Source: Caballeronia sp. LZ062 (GTDB taxonomy: Bacteria; Pseudomonadota; Gammaproteobacteria; Burkholderiales; Burkholderiaceae). From it: a stretch of 64,000 nucleotides of DNA. The notes under the pieces were generated by a model. It was not told the DNA's origin, made no database searches, and saw only the letters and a list, made by a program, of their open reading frames with translations. The stretch is from the NCBI RefSeq assembly GCF_031450785.1, contig NZ_JARTWB010000002.1, forward strand, positions 2,542,001 through 2,606,000. The letters run 5' to 3'. The first letter of the stretch is position 1, and every line of letters begins with the position of its first letter. Positions 60,775 through 64,000 of this stretch are shown one piece after another. A program made the position numbers and the translations under genes.

Positions 60775-62337
60775 TCAATGACCCATCGACGCGGATGCGC
60801 CCTTGCGCGGACGCGTCAGCCAGACCATCGCGGCGAGCACGAGAAACGCATAGAAGGAAATGCGGAAGAAGTCGTTGGTCGACATCATGTACGCCTGCGC
60901 GGCCACGACACGATCCAGTTGCGCGGTGAGCGCCTGTCCTGACAGGCCGACGCCCGAAAGCAGGTCGGAATAAGCCGTGGTCGTCTGCGCGTAGGGCGTG
61001 ACCGATTCGGTGAGCACGGCATGATGGCGAATCATGTCGTTTTCCCAGAACGTCGTGCTGACCGCCGTGCCGATGGCGCCCGACAGCGTCCGCAGGAAAT
61101 TCGACAATCCTGCCGCGCCCGCGAGCCTTTCATCGGAGACGCTGGAGAGCGTGATCGTCGTCATCGGCACGAAGAAGCACGCCACGCCGATCCCCTGAAT
61201 CAGGCGCGGATAGACGATCTGATGAAACGGCGTGTCGAGCGTGAACGTCGAGTTCCAGTACGACACGAACGCGAACACGATGAACGCGAAGCTCGCGACC
61301 ACGCGCAGATTCATGCGATGCATGTTCTGGCCGATCATCGGCGAAAGCACGAGCGCGAGTATGCCGACCGGCGCGGTCGCGAGGCCGGCGAGCCAGGGCG
61401 TGTAACCGAGCACCGTCTGCAACCACAGCGGCAGCACGACCACCGACCCGAAGAACGCAAGAAAGCCGAGCGACGTGATGAGCACGCCCATCGCGAAATT
61501 GCGGTCGCGAAAGAGCGACAAGTCGATGACCGGCTCTTTTTCCGTGATCTCCCACACGAACATGAACGCGAGCGAAATGGCCGCGATGATCGCCAGCGCC
61601 ACGATGAAGTTCGAATTGAACCAGTCGCGGTCCTTGCCGAGGTCGAGCATCATTTGCAGGCTCGAGACGCCGATCACGAGCAGCGCCAGCCCGACGCCGT
61701 CGATGCGCTGATTGGTCGTCTTCGTCTCGTGGCCGCGCAAGAGGAAGTACGCGATAGCCGCCGAAAATACGCCGATCGGCACGTTGATATAGAAGATCCA
61801 CGGCCACGTGTAGTTGTCGGTGATGTAGCCGCCCATCACGGGCCCGAAGATCGGCGCGACGATCACGGTCATCGCCCATAAACCGAGCGCGAGTCCGCGC
61901 TTTTCCGGCGGATAACTGCGCATGAGGATGGTTTGCGAGAGCGGGACCATCGGGCCGGAGACGAGCCCTTGCAGCAGCCGGAACGCGATGAGCGATTCGA
62001 AATTCTGCGCAAAGCCGCACAGCGCCGAGGCGACGGAGAACAGCAGTACCGAGATGGTGAAGAGCTTGACCTCGCCGACGCGCCGCGCGAGCCAGCCGGT
62101 CAGCGGCACCGCAATCGCCGACGCCACCGAATAGGACGAGATGACCCACGTGCCTTCGCTCGTCGCGACGCCGAGGCTGCCCGAGATGGTCGGCACCGCG
62201 ACGTTGGCGATCGACGTGTCGAGCACTTCCATGAACGTGCCGAGCGCGAGGCCCATCGTCAGGAGCGCGAGAATGCCGCCGGTGAGCGGGGCCGGGGCGG
62301 GCGGGGCGGCGTGATCGGTCGCGGTCGTGGTTGCCAT
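60775..62337 (-). CDS. DHA2-family drug efflux MFS permease (EmrB-like)
   Basis: A 520-residue, fourteen-helix MFS drug:H+ antiporter. Features: LGTFMEVLDTSIANVAVPTISGSLGVATSEGTWVISSYSVASAIAVPLTGWLARRVGEVKLF (motifs D1 and A) and LVSGPMVPLSQTILMRSYPPEKRGLALGLWAMTVIVAPIFGPVMGGYITDNYTWPWIFYINVPIGV (motif C). It exports toxic compounds, usually with an EmrA fusion protein and a TolC/NodT partner. Here the plus-strand NodT-type gene at 63631 may encode the partner. It is downstream of the marR gene by 96 bp and probably repressed by its product. Confidence 0.92.
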   Translation of the reverse strand: MATTTATDHAAPPAPAPLTGGILALLTMGLALGTFMEVLDTSIANVAVPTISGSLGVATSEGTWVISSYSVASAIAVPLTGWLARRVGEVKLFTISVLLFSVASALCGFAQNFESLIAFRLLQGLVSGPMVPLSQTILMRSYPPEKRGLALGLWAMTVIVAPIFGPVMGGYITDNYTWPWIFYINVPIGVFSAAIAYFLLRGHETKTTNQRIDGVGLALLVIGVSSLQMMLDLGKDRDWFNSNFIVALAIIAAISLAFMFVWEITEKEPVIDLSLFRDRNFAMGVLITSLGFLAFFGSVVVLPLWLQTVLGYTPWLAGLATAPVGILALVLSPMIGQNMHRMNLRVVASFAFIVFAFVSYWNSTFTLDTPFHQIVYPRLIQGIGVACFFVPMTTITLSSVSDERLAGAAGLSNFLRTLSGAIGTAVSTTFWENDMIRHHAVLTESVTPYAQTTTAYSDLLSGVGLSGQALTAQLDRVVAAQAYMMSTNDFFRISFYAFLVLAAMVWLTRPRKGASASMGH

Positions 62338-62433
62338 TGTTGTTGTGCTCCAGCGCGTGAATTATTCGTGTCGCGGCATTCTCTGCCCAGACAGTGAAAT
62401 GGGCAATCCGTGCCGACGTCTAGAGGGCAGTCG

Positions 62434-62931
62434 TTAGTCCAGATCCGTATCGTGGAGTCCGCAGGCCGCGCTGTCGTCCATCGGCGAGTTGCCGATGATG
62501 CGAGCCAGCATCGCGATCAGCAGATCCAGTTCGGCGCGGCTAAAGCCGTGCAGTTGTTCGTTCAGCACCGCCGCGCCGATAGCGGGCAGGCGCGCGGCGG
62601 CGTCTTGCCCGCGCTCGGTCAGCTTCAGTTCGACGATGCGCCGGTCCGCGTCGCTGCGGGTGCGGCTCACGAAGCCCTTCTTCTCGAGCCTGTCCAGCAT
62701 CCGCGTCATGGAGCCGCTGTCATACGACATCTCTCTCGACAGCTCCAGCGGCGTCCGCGCTCGCCCAGCAGCCAGCGAAAGAATCACGCCGATCTGTTGC
62801 GATGTGAGATCGAGCGGCTTCAACGCCTGGTCGGTGCGCGCGATCAATACGTTGCGCGCCTTCGCAAGGTGATAGCCGAGGCTCGTTTCGAGCCGGATCG
62901 TGGCGGGGTCGTATAGCGGTTCGCTGTCCAT
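62434..62931 (-). CDS. MarR-family transcriptional regulator
   Basis: A 165-residue regulator from ATG 62931 (MDSEPLYDPATIRLETSLGYHLA). Winged HTH: LDLTSQQIGVILSLAAGRARTPLELSREMSYDSGSMTRMLDRLEKKGFVSRTRSDADRRIVELKLTERG, with the DxRxxxxxLT wing. It resembles MarR/EmrR efflux repressors that respond to phenolic ligands. It is the first gene of the marR-emrB operon; the promoter at 62990-63018 with a palindrome between its hexamers fits autoregulation. Confidence 0.93.
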   Translation of the reverse strand: MDSEPLYDPATIRLETSLGYHLAKARNVLIARTDQALKPLDLTSQQIGVILSLAAGRARTPLELSREMSYDSGSMTRMLDRLEKKGFVSRTRSDADRRIVELKLTERGQDAAARLPAIGAAVLNEQLHGFSRAELDLLIAMLARIIGNSPMDDSAACGLHDTDLD

Positions 62932-62989
62932 GCGGTTTGACGTCGGCGCGGCGTGCCGCGAAACAACAGTCGGAGAAAAAGCAATCGCC

Positions 62990-63018
62990 AGTATCTTGAA
63001 AAGTACTTGCACAGTCAA
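62990..63018 (-). promoter_or_regulatory. marR-emrB promoter with candidate MarR operator
   Basis: On the minus strand TTGACT (63013-63018) and GATACT (62990-62995) are spaced by 17 bases, a good sigma-70 pair 59 bases upstream of the marR start. Inside the spacer the 8-bp perfect palindrome AAGTACTT (63001-63008) lies exactly where a repressor would block polymerase. A longer TTGCA...TGCAA inverted repeat (63008-63033) overlaps the -35. Confidence 0.6.
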
Positions 63019-63117
63019 TATTATTCTATGCAACGAGTTACGCGCTTCATGCGCCGCCCGAGACCATGTTTTGACGCCAGTCGCGTCGCTAAAAGGACGC
63101 CCCGAGAGACCCTTCAA

Positions 63118-63411
63118 ATGACCCGCTTCGCCCGCACCGCCCGCCGACACGTCGGCCAAGTCAGCAGCACGATCGCCAGTGCTTCCCGTCACTTCGTCCC
63201 GTCGAAGATGAATCCGTGGAAGCTCGCGCTTTATCTGATCGTGTTTCTGCTGCCGGGCGGCTCGCTGGCGGTGCTCGCCATGGGCTGGTTCGAGAATCGG
63301 CATCGGCGCAAAGGCGAGGCTTCCGGGAAAACGGGCGCGGCGTCGCCCCGTGCCTTGCTTGGCTCGCCATGCACCGGCTGCCCGGCCGGCGGCGGCTCGA
63401 CGGGCCGCTGA
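63118..63411 (+). CDS. Small membrane protein, PMP3/YqaE-like
   Basis: A 97-residue protein from ATG 63118. It begins with a basic, Ser/Arg-rich 40-residue part, then KMNPWKLALYLIVFLLPGGSLAVLAMGWFENRHRRK, one long hydrophobic segment with a GG break, possibly a hairpin. The C-terminus is Gly/Ser-rich. The LPGG-and-W pattern recalls small stress membrane proteins, but I do not claim a family. It is divergent from marR. Confidence 0.45.
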   Translation: MTRFARTARRHVGQVSSTIASASRHFVPSKMNPWKLALYLIVFLLPGGSLAVLAMGWFENRHRRKGEASGKTGAASPRALLGSPCTGCPAGGGSTGR

Positions 63412-63630
63412 ACCGCGCGTCGCGTCGCGTCGTAGCTGTCGCGTCTAGCGCGAGTAACGCGCCGTAACCGATTCCTTCCCTCGCGTAACACCAGCCTTAC
63501 GGTGAAGCCGTTACCCTAACGTCTGCCCGACGCCCGCTGCGAAGCACGCAGCGGGCGTTCCGTTACTATCTCGGCTGACCGCGTTCGCCGCACCGGACGA
63601 ACCGACGCCGACAGAATCCCCGACAAGCAG

Positions 63631-64000
63631 ATGCCGTATCGCCCCGCCGTTTCCGCTTCCATCAGGTCCCGCCATCCCGCCGCTCGCCGTCACGCGCGGA
63701 AACTGAGCGCAATCGCGATTGCCGCCAGTTGCGCGCTTTTGATCGCGGGTTGCGCCGTCGGCCCGGATTATCAGCGTCCTTCCACGCCGATGCCCGCCGC
63801 CTTCAAGGAAGCGCCCGAGGGCTGGAAAATCGCGCAACCTGCCGACCGGGCGGACCGCGGCGACTGGTGGACCGTCTACAACGACTCGCGCCTAGACGAT
63901 CTCGAAACGCGTCTGAACCAGTCGAACCAGACCATCGCGCAGTACGCGGCGGCGTATCGGCAGGCGCGCGCGCTCGTCGGCGAGGCGCGGGCGGCGTATT
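63631..64000 (+). CDS. NodT-type outer-membrane efflux lipoprotein, 5' part
   Basis: A 123-codon open frame that continues beyond the right edge. It starts MPYRPAVSASIRSRHPAARRH, with a signal peptide and lipobox LIAGC. The mature N-terminus CAVGPDYQRPSTPMPAAFKEA followed by DWWTVYNDSRLDDLETRLNQSNQTIAQYAAAYRQARALVGEARAAY is diagnostic of RND/MFS outer-membrane factor lipoproteins (NodT/OprM family). It is the likely exit duct for the EmrB-type pump; downstream genes should include an EmrA-like adaptor if so. Confidence 0.9.
   Translation, partial: MPYRPAVSASIRSRHPAARRHARKLSAIAIAASCALLIAGCAVGPDYQRPSTPMPAAFKEAPEGWKIAQPADRADRGDWWTVYNDSRLDDLETRLNQSNQTIAQYAAAYRQARALVGEARAAY

Overview
The window is a high-GC chromosomal segment from a member of the Burkholderiaceae, most likely Paraburkholderia or Caballeronia. 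This is inferred from the gene families and from the order metK | lpxL-dapF-DUF484-xerC-rlmI-cobW-dksA-hslV-hslU, together with an H-NS/HvrA-type nucleoid protein and the dolP-diaA-yraN | rsmI cluster. I could not run searches, so genus-level assignment is an inference.

Bases 1 to about 12,880 are an integrated mobile element of the P4/CP4-57 satellite type, cut by the left window edge. It abuts the 3' end of a tRNA-Ala(CGC) gene. From the tRNA inward it holds a 5' integrase remnant translationally coupled to a complete P4-type tyrosine integrase, an unknown gene overlapping the integrase end, a large non-coding stretch, an AlpA-like regulator, a small unknown gene, a DUF3987/YfjI protein and a YfjJ/inovirus Gp2-type HUH protein. 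The cargo is a two-gene operon on the opposite strand: an OLD-like ABC ATPase followed by a small PD-(D/E)XK-type nuclease, a good candidate for an anti-phage system. Beyond it lie a tiny membrane protein, a zinc ribbon split by a glycine zipper, a DUF932 protein, a YqaJ exonuclease and the start of a gp3/RDF-like protein.

Bases 13,000 to 31,000 are core and housekeeping genes: a c-type cytochrome, dolP, diaA, yraN, rsmI and rlpA; an MBL hydrolase with a coupled exonuclease; an Lrp regulator, a CDF transporter, H-NS and a HugZ-like protein; two MFS carriers, a LivK-like binding protein and a dienelactone hydrolase; srkA; and a PepSY membrane protein behind a good Fur box. Bases 30,177 to 37,561 hold a seven-gene minus-strand operon for a form II CO-dehydrogenase-like molybdenum hydroxylase (coxS-L-M-D-E-G and xdhC). 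An APC permease, a NarL-type two-component pair, ferredoxin-NADP reductase, an aldo-keto reductase, an MscS channel and a PhyH dioxygenase follow.

Bases 46,300 to 60,123 carry metK with an unusual leader that can sequester its own ribosome-binding site, then lpxL, dapF, DUF484, xerC, rlmI, a His-rich COG0523 GTPase, a dksA with one of the four zinc-finger cysteines, hslVU, a probable small RNA with two anti-Shine-Dalgarno motifs, ada and gshA. The window ends with a marR-emrB efflux operon and the start of a NodT-type outer-membrane efflux lipoprotein gene.

The observations I rate highest are the ATPase/nuclease pair at 3791-5544, the metK leader at 47488-47672, the small RNA at 56964-57025 and the split zinc ribbon at 2757-3083.
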